Source: a virus
Virus record (IMG/VR): IMGVR_UViG_3300035121_000028
Span: 1-34,649 of that record
Length of the DNA: 34,649 nt
Reading direction: 5' to 3' (one strand)
The notes beneath the pieces were generated by a model, which saw nothing but the letters and a program-made list of their open reading frames with translations, searched no databases and was not told the DNA's origin. Position 1 is the stretch's first letter, and the number at the start of each line of letters is the position of its first letter. Shown piece after piece: positions 5,706-13,797 of the stretch. The translations under genes were made by a program, and so were the position numbers.

Positions 5706-6341
5706 ATGAAAAAATATAGTGTGTCTACGTTTGATTTTCATGAATTAAAAATGGATATATTAGTAAATGGAAAACCTGTTAACTATTATGTACGTAATTA
5801 TGTGATTTTTTATGATTTTATTAAGTTTGTATCTGCTTTAATAGATTCACAAGATATAAAAGAATTAGAAGAAGTTTGGTTACATAAAATAAGATCAGAA
5901 AGATTATCATGGGAAATATATACAGAGGATAGTATTTCAAAAAATTTTACACCAGAAGAAAGCGCAACTAGATTTTCTTATCGTATTACTAATATATCTG
6001 ACTTAACAAATGGATTTGATTCTACTTTTGGACTAACTCTGAAGTTTAAGTATATATGGACTAGTCTTTTAGAAGATTTTGAAAGTATAAAAGATGATCT
6101 TCTAAAGCAAGAATCAGAAATAATAAAAGAAGTTATTAAAAAAGAAAAATGCTCAGTAAATAAAAATATTAAATATGAAATACATAGTATCTATTACTTT
6201 TTAGGCAAAGATAAATTAAAAGAAATGGAAGACAGTTTAGGATTGTCGCGTTGTGAAGATTGTCTATATAAAATAAAATGTAACGAAGATTATTTTGATC
6301 TAAAACAACAATATGAATTGATTAATGGTAAAAGATTATGA
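5706..6341 (+). CDS. Unknown protein, 211 aa, last gene of the accessory operon
   Basis: RBS AAAAAAGG is five bases upstream. The N-terminal half has alternating aromatic and hydrophobic residues (NYYVRNYVIFYDFIKFVSAL near 26-45), and the C-terminal part carries SRCEDCLYKIKC (about 182-193), a C-x2-C-x5-C pattern similar to the mini zinc motif of the 34103-34249 gene. It shares base composition and small-Cys-cluster character with the four previous genes. The transcription unit ends about 40 bases later at a strong terminator. No function can be named. Confidence 0.8.
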   Translation: MKKYSVSTFDFHELKMDILVNGKPVNYYVRNYVIFYDFIKFVSALIDSQDIKELEEVWLHKIRSERLSWEIYTEDSISKNFTPEESATRFSYRITNISDLTNGFDSTFGLTLKFKYIWTSLLEDFESIKDDLLKQESEIIKEVIKKEKCSVNKNIKYEIHSIYYFLGKDKLKEMEDSLGLSRCEDCLYKIKCNEDYFDLKQQYELINGKRL

Positions 6342-6380
6342 TATATTATTAATCGGAGCTTAAGACACTCTAAGAATTTG

Positions 6381-6409
6381 GGCAAGCTTTATCTTGGCTT
6401 GCCTTTTTT
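6381..6409 (+). terminator. Strong Rho-independent terminator of the accessory operon
   Basis: Perfect 7-bp stem GGCAAGC (6381-6387) with GCTTGCC (6397-6403), 9-base loop, then six T (6404-6409). It separates accessory genes from the packaging and structural block. Confidence 0.92.
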
Positions 6410-6410
6410 G

Positions 6411-6440
6411 TTGCCTAACTACTACTTAAGATGTTAGTAT
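6411..6440 (+). promoter_or_regulatory. Possible promoter for the packaging/structural block
   Basis: TTGCCT (6411-6416) and TAGTAT (6435-6440) are 18 bases apart, directly after the terminator, where a new promoter is needed. Both boxes are imperfect. If real, its start site supports ATG 6476 over ATG 6431 for the RusA gene. Confidence 0.4.
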
Positions 6441-6475
6441 CAGGAATGAACACGAGTTTAAGTAGGGAAAAAGAG

Positions 6476-6910
6476 ATGGTGCCGCAAAATAGAGTATTAT
6501 TAGTTTCAAAAAAGTATGTGTTAAGTAGAGAGCCAAAGCCATTAGCAAGACCCAGATTCTTTGAGAAGAGAGTATATGATTCGCAGCAGTCATTAAAGTT
6601 GCTTCTTGGCGTGGAATTAAGCAATCAGCATGAAGATTTACCACCTTTTGATGGAATTCTTCACTTTGATATAGATTTTTACTTGCCACTTCCGATAACT
6701 AAATCAACAAAAACAAAATTAGAAAGACAAAAGTATCACATTTATAAGCCAGATCTATCAAACTTAATAAAGCTTATAGAGGATATATGTGTTGATACTG
6801 GAATTATAAAAGATGACTGCAATATAGCTTCTATATATTCAAGAAAATTTTATGGTAGTCCAAGCAGAACAGAATTTGTAATTACACAATTATCTATGAG
6901 AGATCAATAA
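6476..6910 (+). CDS. rusA: RusA-family Holliday junction resolvase
   Basis: 144 aa from ATG 6476 (AGGGAAAAAGAG upstream); in-frame ATGs at 6431 and 6446 lack an RBS and overlap the probable promoter. RusA enzymes are small dimeric endonucleases that cleave four-way DNA junctions. The hallmarks are visible: KPLARPRF near 21-28, H88, then YKPDLSNLIKLIEDI (90-104) with the catalytic-type Asp93, TGIIKDDCNI (108-117) with Asp113 and Asp114, and a Lys at 124 in SRKFYGSP. Phage RusA genes often sit beside terminase genes, where junctions are resolved before packaging of concatemers. The end overlaps the next start by one base. It pairs functionally with the Erf annealing protein at 33103-33726. Confidence 0.9.
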   Translation: MVPQNRVLLVSKKYVLSREPKPLARPRFFEKRVYDSQQSLKLLLGVELSNQHEDLPPFDGILHFDIDFYLPLPITKSTKTKLERQKYHIYKPDLSNLIKLIEDICVDTGIIKDDCNIASIYSRKFYGSPSRTEFVITQLSMRDQ

Positions 6911-7449
6911 TGGTAAAACTAAAGAGAGAAAAAAAGCCTGCTACTACTCGAGTAGCAAACATGATGCTTAAATCAAGAATAATCAATGAAAAAATAGAAG
7001 AACTTTTAAAGGTTCCTAAGCATAATGAAGATACAATTGGAACTTACTTTAAATATCTTCAAGAAACTCCGCCCGTAAATCAATTAGATTATATAAAGCA
7101 AGAACTTGAAAAATGGTCTGAAAAGCCTTCTTCTATAATCTTTTGGGACTTTTTAGATGAGTATTCAATTCCTGAAAGAAGATTTTATGAATGGTGTGAA
7201 AAACATTCAGATCTAAAAGAAGTTCATTCAAATGTTATAAGACGTATTGGTTCTCGCAGGCTTAAGCTCGCTATGTTTAAGGAAGCTGAATGCAATGAAA
7301 AGACTATTTATCATACATTGAGACTCTACAGCAAAGAGCACAGAGAGATTCATGATGAAGATTTGAAAAATAAACGTATACTTGATCAAGAAAACGATAG
7401 AGTAACCGTCATAATTAAAGATCTTAAAGAAATAAAATCAAATGAGTGA
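6910..7449 (+). CDS. Probable terminase small subunit
   Basis: 179 aa, squeezed between RusA (one-base overlap) and the large terminase (8-base overlap), which is the classic place for TerS. The N-terminus is basic; the centre (about 80-140) is helical with WDFLDEYSIPERRFYEWCEK and SRRLKLAMFKEAECNEKTIY, the latter resembling a helix-turn-helix. TerS proteins bind pac/cos DNA and regulate the large-subunit ATPase. No close family is recognised, so the assignment is mainly from position and size. Confidence 0.65.
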   Translation: MVKLKREKKPATTRVANMMLKSRIINEKIEELLKVPKHNEDTIGTYFKYLQETPPVNQLDYIKQELEKWSEKPSSIIFWDFLDEYSIPERRFYEWCEKHSDLKEVHSNVIRRIGSRRLKLAMFKEAECNEKTIYHTLRLYSKEHREIHDEDLKNKRILDQENDRVTVIIKDLKEIKSNE

Positions 7450-8791
7450 AATTGTCGTTGAATTAGATAAGTTTAAGCCAAGACCATACCAACTTGATTT
7501 ATGCGACAAATTTGAATCAGGTAAATACAAAAAGTTTATGGCTATATGGAATAGGCGTGCGGGTAAAGATATCTGTGCGTTTAATTTAATGCTAAGGGCG
7601 GCTCTTAAAAAGGTTGGTGTATACTATTATATATTTCCAACTTATTCTCAAGCGAAGAAAGTAATTTGGGATTCAATAACAAACTCTGGAGATAGATTCA
7701 TTGATTACATTCCTACTCCTTTGGTTGCTTCTAAAAATAGTCAGGAAATGAAGATTAAGTTGATCAATGGATCATTGATTCAGCTTGTTGGTAGTGATTC
7801 AGCGAGTGAGTCTCTTGTTGGTACAAACCCAATTGGTTGCGTCTTTTCAGAATACGCCTTACAAGATCCCAAAGCATATCAATTCTTGCGTCCTATTTTG
7901 CTTATAAACGGTGGATGGTCATTATTCATATCTACTCCACGCGGCAGAAACTCTCTTTATGATCTTTATAAGATTGCTATAGATAATCCAGAAGAATGGT
8001 ATGTCTCATATTTAACTATAAAGGAGACTAAAGTTGTATCTGAAGAAGATGTTCAAAAAGAGATTGATGAAGGACTAATATCATTTGACTTGGCTCAACA
8101 AGAATACTATTGTTCATGGTCTAAGGGCGTTGAAGGTGCTTATTACTCTAAGTATTTAGACAAGATGAAGTTGAATAACCAGATAGCCGATATCCCGTGG
8201 GAGCATGGATTTAAAGTCCACACTGCATGGGATATCGGTGTTCGAGATTCTACTGCTATAATATTCTTTCAGATGATTGGACGTACAATACGAATTATAG
8301 ATAGCTACGAAAAGAATAAAGAGGGTCTCGAACATTATGTTAAAATTATTCAGTCTAAGCCTTACATTTATGGGAAACATATTGCCCCTCACGATATGGG
8401 CGTTACGGAATTCGGGACTGGCACTACACGATTGGAAAAGGCCAAAGATCTAGGAATAAAGTTTATTCTTGCGCCTAAGATTTCTATTATGGACGGTATC
8501 GAATCAGTTCGCTCAGCTTTTAGCCGTATGTATATTGATGATAAAAAGTGTGCTTCTTTATTAAAGGCATTGGAAAACTATAGACAAGAATATGATTCTA
8601 AAAATAATGTATATAAAAGTAATCCACTTCATAATAGCGCTAGCCATTTTGCAGATGCGATGAGAATGTTATGTGTTTCATTGTCTAAGCTTCAAGAAGG
8701 TATGACTTCACAAGATATAGACAAGCTAAAAGCAGATGCATATCAGGTAACAAGTGGATCTTTTTATGGGCCTGGACTATTCAAAGGATAG
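7442..8791 (+). CDS. terL: Terminase large subunit
   Basis: 449 aa. The ATPase half has the relaxed Walker A NRRAGKD (37-43), a Walker B-like IGCVFSEYA (131-139, Glu137 catalytic-type) and a coupling motif FISTPRGRN (162-170). The nuclease half has Asp264 in HTAWDIGVRD, Asp318 in APHDMG and Asp405 in ASHFADAMRM, the acidic triad expected of an RNase-H-like fold. Together these package DNA into the prohead through the portal encoded next. ATG 7442 lies inside the end of the TerS gene with GAAATAAAATC upstream. Length and motif order are normal for podovirus-type terminases. Confidence 0.95.
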   Translation: MSEIVVELDKFKPRPYQLDLCDKFESGKYKKFMAIWNRRAGKDICAFNLMLRAALKKVGVYYYIFPTYSQAKKVIWDSITNSGDRFIDYIPTPLVASKNSQEMKIKLINGSLIQLVGSDSASESLVGTNPIGCVFSEYALQDPKAYQFLRPILLINGGWSLFISTPRGRNSLYDLYKIAIDNPEEWYVSYLTIKETKVVSEEDVQKEIDEGLISFDLAQQEYYCSWSKGVEGAYYSKYLDKMKLNNQIADIPWEHGFKVHTAWDIGVRDSTAIIFFQMIGRTIRIIDSYEKNKEGLEHYVKIIQSKPYIYGKHIAPHDMGVTEFGTGTTRLEKAKDLGIKFILAPKISIMDGIESVRSAFSRMYIDDKKCASLLKALENYRQEYDSKNNVYKSNPLHNSASHFADAMRMLCVSLSKLQEGMTSQDIDKLKADAYQVTSGSFYGPGLFKG

Positions 8792-8877
8792 ATATGGTCA
8801 AAAAACATGGTAATTTGATATGAGAAATGGTTAAATTTCAGAGATAGATATGAAAAATTAAAAATTGAGGAATATTC

Positions 8878-11001
8878 ATGCCTTTATTCCCTAACATTCA
8901 TAATAATTATTATAATGAGAATAACATGGATATTCTCAACAGAATGGAAAGATTTTACCAAGATTCTGTTACCATGAACCAACAATTTTGGTCAGAAGCA
9001 GATATTGATACTCGATTCTATGCGGGTGATCAGACGGTGCTTAATGAGATGTATGGTAACATGCCAATATCTCAACGCAGACAGTTCACATTTAACCGTA
9101 TACGAAAGATTGTAGAGATGCCTTGTGGTTACCAACGCAAGAACAGAAAGTCTACTATAGTCATTCCTATTGAGAATTCAGACCAGGTTACCGCAGATCA
9201 ATTTACTAAGATATTGATGTGGGCTAATCGTAAAGAAGGAATTTCATCAACGATATCTGATGCATTTACTGGTGCGATGATTACTGGTATGAACTTGCTT
9301 CAGGTCTGGATGGATTATAGAGAAGATCCAGTAAATGGTAATATTAAAATAGATAACTGTTCATATAATACGTTTGTGATGGATCCATACTTTAAGAAAA
9401 CAGATCTATCAGATTGTAATGGCATATGGAAACGAAGCTTTATCAATAAGGCGCAAGCTTATAGCCTACTGCCAAATCGTTCAGAAGAAGTTGATTATGT
9501 TTACAATAGTGGATCTCGTGATGGTAAATTTCCTTATATGCCTGAAAGTTATAACTATAATATGACTAATCTCATGTCATATGATGAGTTTTATTATAGA
9601 GATTACCGTAAACAAACAATGATTATCGATACCGAGTCTGGTGAAACAATGGAGTGGAGAGGAAAAGAAGACGACTTGAAAGAATATCTCAAAATGTTCC
9701 CTCAAGTTACTTCAATTGAGAATGATATACCAACAGTTAGATTGGCAATCGTCTTACAAGGAAAGGTGATGTACGATGGACCGAATCCTATGGGGATTGA
9801 TGATTATCCTTTTGTGCCTGTATTTGGTTATTATACTCCAGAGTTGCCTTATTTTCAGTGGCGTATTCAAGGTATTGTAAGAAGTCTTCGCGATGCACAA
9901 TATCTATACAACCGTAGAAAAGTTATTGAACTTGATATACTTGAAAGCCAAGTAAACTCAGGATTTGTAGCAAAAGAGAATGCATTTGTAGATCCAAAAA
10001 GTGCATACAAAACTGGTCAAGGTCAAGTATTGTGGCTCAAAGAAGAAGCACAAATGACTGATATACAGCCAATTCCTGCACCACAGATATCTCCATCAAT
10101 GTTCCAGCTATCTGAACAACTTGGTAGAGAGATTATGGATATATCTGGTATCAATGAGGAACTATTGGGTTCTGCTGTTGATGATAAAGCAGGCGTTCTA
10201 TCAATGTTACGCCAAGGTGCTGGGCTTACAACTCTGCAAAGATTATTTGATCAGCTAGATCATTCACAAAAACTTCTTGGTGATTTGATGATTAAGCTTA
10301 TTCAAAACAACTTCACTCCAGGTAAGGTTAAAAGAATAGTAGAAGAAGAGCCAACTGATCAATTCTATAACAAAAACTTTGGTACTTATGATTCTGCTGT
10401 TGAAGAAGGCTTTGATACAACGAGCCAAAAAGAACTTCAATTCGCTCAATTGCTTAATTTGCGTGCTGCTGGTGTAGATATTCCACAAGAGTTGATCATT
10501 GAAGCTTCAACGCTCCAAAATAAAAATAAACTTACTGAGTACATCAAGCAAAAAGAACAACAAGCTCAACAAATGGCACAAGCTCAACAAGAATCTGCTC
10601 AACAACAAGCTCAAGCTACTATGCAAATGGCTCAAGCTCGCGCTGAAGCTGATATGGGACTTGCTCAAGAAAGAATGTCTCGTATACAAGAGAATCAGGA
10701 ACTTGCAGTTGAAAGAAAAGCAGAAGCTATAAATAAAGTTGCTGCAGCGCACAAAGCTGAAGAAGAAGCTCTGATTAATAAAGTTAAAATGATTAAAGAA
10801 TTACAAGACATAGATATTCGTCAGCTTGAAGGAATGTTGAGAATATATAATGCTATGAAGAAAGACACTGAAACAGATTATGAAAAGCACTTGAATCAGC
10901 AAGAAAGAATTAAACAACAGCTACAGAATAATATGGCTCAGATGTTTCCTAAACAAAGAGAACAATCGCCTTTAGCTGAACAACCTCCGGTTAATGGTTA
11001 G
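8878..11001 (+). CDS. Portal protein, P22-like
   Basis: 707 aa, close to the 725 aa of P22 gp1. The portal is a dodecameric ring at one capsid vertex through which DNA enters and leaves. The N-terminus contains RFYAGDQ and NRIRKIVEMPCGYQRKNRKS (about 42-97), typical of this family's clip/wing start. The core includes GIDDYPFVPVFGYY and QGIVRSLRDAQYLYNRRKV (about 300-355). From about 545 on it is Gln/Ala/Glu-rich and predicted coiled coil, matching the long helical barrel of P22-like portals that reaches into the head. RBS GAGG is 8 bases upstream; the 86-base gap after terL holds no gene. Confidence 0.92.
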   Translation: MPLFPNIHNNYYNENNMDILNRMERFYQDSVTMNQQFWSEADIDTRFYAGDQTVLNEMYGNMPISQRRQFTFNRIRKIVEMPCGYQRKNRKSTIVIPIENSDQVTADQFTKILMWANRKEGISSTISDAFTGAMITGMNLLQVWMDYREDPVNGNIKIDNCSYNTFVMDPYFKKTDLSDCNGIWKRSFINKAQAYSLLPNRSEEVDYVYNSGSRDGKFPYMPESYNYNMTNLMSYDEFYYRDYRKQTMIIDTESGETMEWRGKEDDLKEYLKMFPQVTSIENDIPTVRLAIVLQGKVMYDGPNPMGIDDYPFVPVFGYYTPELPYFQWRIQGIVRSLRDAQYLYNRRKVIELDILESQVNSGFVAKENAFVDPKSAYKTGQGQVLWLKEEAQMTDIQPIPAPQISPSMFQLSEQLGREIMDISGINEELLGSAVDDKAGVLSMLRQGAGLTTLQRLFDQLDHSQKLLGDLMIKLIQNNFTPGKVKRIVEEEPTDQFYNKNFGTYDSAVEEGFDTTSQKELQFAQLLNLRAAGVDIPQELIIEASTLQNKNKLTEYIKQKEQQAQQMAQAQQESAQQQAQATMQMAQARAEADMGLAQERMSRIQENQELAVERKAEAINKVAAAHKAEEEALINKVKMIKELQDIDIRQLEGMLRIYNAMKKDTETDYEKHLNQQERIKQQLQNNMAQMFPKQREQSPLAEQPPVNG

Positions 11002-11019
11002 TAGATAGAGGTATAACCT

Positions 11020-11035
11020 TGCGGGTAATTCCGCA
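11020..11035 (+). other. Intercistronic hairpin after the portal gene
   Basis: TGCGG (11020-11024), loop GTAATT, CCGCA (11031-11035). No clean T-tract follows, only GTTTC, and the RBS of the next gene starts about 8 bases later, so mRNA processing, attenuation or weak termination are all possible. Confidence 0.6.
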
Positions 11036-11054
11036 GTTTCTACAAGGAGCCACT

Positions 11055-11285
11055 ATGGCAAAAAAACACTATGGGATGGAAGAAAGAGGTCACAAAGGTA
11101 AAGGTGGCATGATCCGTGAAGATCATTCAAAGCCTTCAAATCTTCCACAAGAGTATATGAATCAGTCATACCCATCACAAGATTACTTGAACGTTCCTGT
11201 GGACGATACAATGTATGCTATGGATATGCAATTCAACGAAGCAGTAATGGGTGCTAAACGCCAAAATGCTCGTAAAAAATACTAA
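11055..11285 (+). CDS. Small conserved phage protein next to the portal, 76 aa
   Basis: The start is ATG 11055 with RBS AAGGAG at 11043-11048; a longer in-frame start at 11019 would span the intercistronic hairpin and is rejected. The protein reads MAKKHYGMEERGHKGKGGMI, then REDHSKPSNLPQEYMNQSYP. I recall the MIREDHS...NLPQE pattern from small proteins adjacent to P22-like portals in other low-GC phages, but cannot name a function. Basic at both ends, probably a minor virion or packaging accessory protein. Confidence 0.8.
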   Translation: MAKKHYGMEERGHKGKGGMIREDHSKPSNLPQEYMNQSYPSQDYLNVPVDDTMYAMDMQFNEAVMGAKRQNARKKY

Positions 11286-11297
11286 TTGTTTCAGTAT

Positions 11298-11317
11298 CCC
11301 CTGGGTAACTCCAGGGG
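11298..11317 (+). other. Intercistronic hairpin
   Basis: CCCCTGG (11298-11304), loop GTAACT, CCAGGGG (11311-11317). Strong 7-bp stem but no T-run (TACTCTT follows) and the next RBS (AATAGGA) is close. Loop resembles that of the hairpin at 11020. Confidence 0.7.
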
Positions 11318-11337
11318 TACTCTTAATAGGAATAGCT

Positions 11338-11511
11338 ATGCCAGCATTTCCAAGAGCTAATAATAAAGCTACTAAGATTGCTTATAGAATTATCGGTGTT
11401 CCATCAAATTTGAAACACTATATAAAAGTTCGTGGTAAGCAAGATAAAAAAGAACGAAGAGAAACTAATTTAAGATATAACGATGGAATTAACGGGGTCG
11501 GTGGACAATGA
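11338..11511 (+). CDS. Small basic protein, 57 aa
   Basis: ATG 11338 follows RBS AATAGGA by six bases; the open frame extends upstream to 11251 but that would cover the hairpin and previous gene. Sequence: MPAFPRANNKATKIAYRIIG, followed by a Lys/Arg-rich second half. It overlaps the next gene by four bases. Small and basic, perhaps a nucleic-acid-binding or minor head protein. No family recognised. Confidence 0.7.
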   Translation: MPAFPRANNKATKIAYRIIGVPSNLKHYIKVRGKQDKKERRETNLRYNDGINGVGGQ

Positions 11512-11861
11512 AAAAGAAAAAAGGCTCAGCTCTATTAATTGCTATTACAAAAAAACCAAAATCAATGGCAAAAGAGATGAAATACGAAAAAGAAGAACAT
11601 AAAAAGATCCGTGAGTTAGAAAAAGAGATAAAACATAAACCAGAAAAAAAGAAAAAAGAAAAAACGAAGAAACATAAGTCAGATAAAAAACATGCGTCTA
11701 AAGGCAAATTTAAGCGTGCCGTAGAAAGTGAGATGAAAGAGTTCAAAGAAGGTAAATTACATTCAGGTTCTAAAAAAGGGCCTATTGTAACTAATCCTCG
11801 CCAGGCGATTGCCATAAGTCTTCAGGTTGCGAGAAAAAAAGCAGGTAAGAAAAGTAAATGA
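11508..11861 (+). CDS. Lys-rich protein with DUF6496-like C-terminus
   Basis: 117 aa, overlapping the previous gene (ATGA) and the next one. Residues about 20-75 are a run of Lys/Glu/His, probably a charged helix or disordered tail. The C-terminal 45 residues, FKRAVESEMKEFKEGKLHSG then SKKGPIVTNPRQAIAISLQV, fit the pattern I associate with DUF6496 (a short motif with E-FK-G-L-SGS and QAIAIAL-A). Such proteins are widespread in bacteria and phages and may bind nucleic acid; the role is unknown. Family name is from memory and should be confirmed. Confidence 0.7.
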   Translation: MKKKKGSALLIAITKKPKSMAKEMKYEKEEHKKIRELEKEIKHKPEKKKKEKTKKHKSDKKHASKGKFKRAVESEMKEFKEGKLHSGSKKGPIVTNPRQAIAISLQVARKKAGKKSK

Positions 11862-12304
11862 ATTATAAATTAATTTTAACCTTATTGTTGTTTTCGATTT
11901 CAACATATTCGATGAAGCCAGCATTTGATCAAATAGAGGCTCGATTCAAAGAAAAAAAGGTTTCATGTTTGCATTCACTGATTACTTTAAGCGGATGTAA
12001 TACAGATCTTATTAAAAGCGATAGTCATATCAAAGAACTAACCAGTAAGTTAAATGATATGATATTCGAACAAGAAACTGAGACTTTATTTGAATATGAA
12101 ATAGTACAAGAAGCACACTCTGCTTATAATGTAATTAAAAAAGGGTGCATTGCTGGAATATATTGTAATTTTGATTATGCAAAGAAATTGGCTTATATAG
12201 ACATTTACAGTTCAAAGTTATATAACCCATATCTTCCCGCATGGTTTACTTCGAAATGGTTTGAAGCTGAAAATTGTACAATAAATATCATTAATAGAAG
12301 CTAA
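11858..12304 (+). CDS. Exported/periplasmic protein of unknown function, 148 aa
   Basis: Starts on an ATGA overlap with the Lys-rich gene. Residues 1-18 are a signal peptide: MNYK, hydrophobic LILTLLLFSIS, then TYS with probable cleavage before Met19 or Lys20. The mature part has Cys at about 38, 47, 107, 113 and 139, consistent with disulphides in the periplasm. No catalytic motif of a lysozyme, amidase or peptidase is seen. An exported protein in the middle of the head genes is unusual; lysis control, envelope modification or superinfection exclusion are possible. The signal peptide style resembles proteins of intracellular bacteria such as Dependentiae, weakly. Confidence 0.75.
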   Translation: MNYKLILTLLLFSISTYSMKPAFDQIEARFKEKKVSCLHSLITLSGCNTDLIKSDSHIKELTSKLNDMIFEQETETLFEYEIVQEAHSAYNVIKKGCIAGIYCNFDYAKKLAYIDIYSSKLYNPYLPAWFTSKWFEAENCTINIINRS

Positions 12305-12307
12305 AAT

Positions 12308-12814
12308 ATGACTAAACAAAAAAGAGAAAAATTAGGCAAGTTAGCTGTTGAAGCAATGAATAAGCCCCTTGAGACAACGGATGCCCGTGAACAAGGGGCT
12401 GAGATGACCAAGCCTTACTTAGGTGAACTTTATAAAGCCATGGAAGATGGAAAGATTAAGTTCTCTGATAAAGACTTTTTCATAACTGTTTTAACCAAAA
12501 GAGAAAAATTGCTTCCGAATGTTATTAGAAACTATTTCATAGTTAGATCAACATGCCCAACTCCTGATTATGATCAAACTGTATGGCATTATAAAAAAGA
12601 ATTTGATGATGTTGGGTTCATTTGGTGCATACCATCAAAGCCATTTTGTGAATATCTTTTAACTGAAGGATATACAATTTCACCAGAATATTTTGAACTG
12701 TTACAAACTGTATATGATTTCAGAGATGGTAAGTTGATGGAAAAAGCTATAGAATTTAATAATGAGAATGTTTTAGTAGGCAATGTAGTTTTAGAGGTAA
12801 AAGATGGACAATAA
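12308..12814 (+). CDS. Conserved phage protein of unknown function preceding scaffold, 168 aa
   Basis: Three bases after the exported-protein gene and overlapping the scaffold gene by 11 bases. The N-terminus is MTKQKREKLGKLAVEAMNKP; the centre is rich in aromatic residues (TVWHYKKEFDDVGFIWCIPS near 97-116) and looks like a compact alpha/beta fold. Proteins of this type commonly lie between portal and scaffold in podoviruses with N4-gp56 capsids, to my recollection. A role in head assembly is inferred from position only. Confidence 0.75.
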   Translation: MTKQKREKLGKLAVEAMNKPLETTDAREQGAEMTKPYLGELYKAMEDGKIKFSDKDFFITVLTKREKLLPNVIRNYFIVRSTCPTPDYDQTVWHYKKEFDDVGFIWCIPSKPFCEYLLTEGYTISPEYFELLQTVYDFRDGKLMEKAIEFNNENVLVGNVVLEVKDGQ

Positions 12815-13652
12815 TAGAGAGCTAGAGAATTTAGAAAGAAATATTGCTTCAGGTTTAAATTCAGTCGCTGCAAATACTGCACCTGTTGAACCCACTGAGC
12901 CTGAGCAACAAGAAGAGCAATTGGTTCCTGAGCAAGATTATCCATATGAAGAAGAGAAACCAGCTGAACCAGTTGAAGAAAAAAACTCTCCTCAAAAAAG
13001 TTGGAGAGAATTAAGAGAGAAAGCTGAACAAGCTGACAAGTTAAAGAAAGAACGTGATGAATATCTTGCCTTGTTGAAACAAATTGAACGTGAGGCAATT
13101 GATTATCAAAGTAGACAAAAGCCTTTAGTAAAAGAACAAGAGCCAGATGAGTTCGATTATAATAAATTAGATGATGATGAGATTCTTACTGCAAGAGATT
13201 TAAAAAGAAGCTTCTCAAAAGAACAAGCTCGGCTAAAACGAATAGAAGAAGAGCTTAAAATGCAGCAAGTTCGTCATCGTGAATCACTAGTTGAAGCTGA
13301 ATTAAAGGCTAAGCATGCTGATTTGTATGATGTACTTACTGAATCAAATATAACTAAGCTCAGAGAAGTACGTCCAAGTTTGGCTAAGTCTATTAATTTG
13401 AATCCTGACCTTAAAGAAAAGGCATTGGATACTTACCAAGCGATCAAAGATCTAGGCATATACCAAGAATCTAATAGACAAGATGTTGAAAAGATCAGTA
13501 AAAACATTCAAAAACCAAGAACTTCTAACTCATTGGCTCCTCAAGGTGGAAATAGCCCTCTTTCAAAAGCGAACCAATTTGCCAATGGCTTGACCGAAGA
13601 GATGAAGCGCACTCTTTATCAGGAAATGTTAGAAAAGGCTGGCAAATTTTAA
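12804..13652 (+). CDS. Probable capsid scaffolding protein
   Basis: 282 aa, immediately before the major capsid gene as is usual. The first 65 residues are Glu/Pro/Gln-rich and acidic (EPTEPEQQEEQLVPEQ), followed by long charged coiled coil (about 65-170) with SWRELREKAEQADKLKKERD. The C-terminal part has SLAPQGGNSPLSKANQFANG and ends TEEMKRTLYQEMLEKAGKF, a basic amphipathic helix like those by which scaffolds contact coat protein. RBS AGAGG. No protease domain, so the scaffold is probably released rather than cleaved by itself. Confidence 0.82.
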   Translation: MDNNRELENLERNIASGLNSVAANTAPVEPTEPEQQEEQLVPEQDYPYEEEKPAEPVEEKNSPQKSWRELREKAEQADKLKKERDEYLALLKQIEREAIDYQSRQKPLVKEQEPDEFDYNKLDDDEILTARDLKRSFSKEQARLKRIEEELKMQQVRHRESLVEAELKAKHADLYDVLTESNITKLREVRPSLAKSINLNPDLKEKALDTYQAIKDLGIYQESNRQDVEKISKNIQKPRTSNSLAPQGGNSPLSKANQFANGLTEEMKRTLYQEMLEKAGKF

Positions 13653-13688
13653 ATTTGTTGAATTTATACATAATTTAGATATATAGTA

Positions 13689-13730
13689 AGGTAGACGCAA
13701 AAAGAAGAAGTCGTCTACCTTCATTTTTTT
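13689..13730 (+). terminator. Terminator-like hairpin between scaffold and major capsid gene
   Basis: AGGTAGACG (13689-13697) pairs perfectly with CGTCTACCT (13712-13720) around a 14-base loop that starts CAAAAA, followed after TCA by seven T. It may trim transcription between scaffold and coat genes or protect mRNA ends. A second look-alike hairpin follows at 13733. Confidence 0.75.
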
Positions 13731-13732
13731 AT

Positions 13733-13757
13733 GGACGCAAAAATCAAGATCTCGTCC
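13733..13757 (+). promoter_or_regulatory. Second hairpin in the capsid-gene leader
   Basis: GGACG (13733-13737) pairs with CGTCC (13753-13757); the loop is CAAAAATCAAGATCT. Both the closing GACG/CGTC pairs and the CAAAAA at the loop start repeat the preceding hairpin, suggesting a duplicated structural element recognised by a protein or RNase. Confidence 0.55.
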
Positions 13758-13797
13758 CGCTTGGTATAAGAAAAAGTTATCTATAAAAAGGTAAATT

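Noticed and set aside
13761-13787. TTGGTA and TATAAA as a capsid promoter
   Set aside because: Spacing is 15 and transcription would start after the ribosome binding site, leaving no usable leader.
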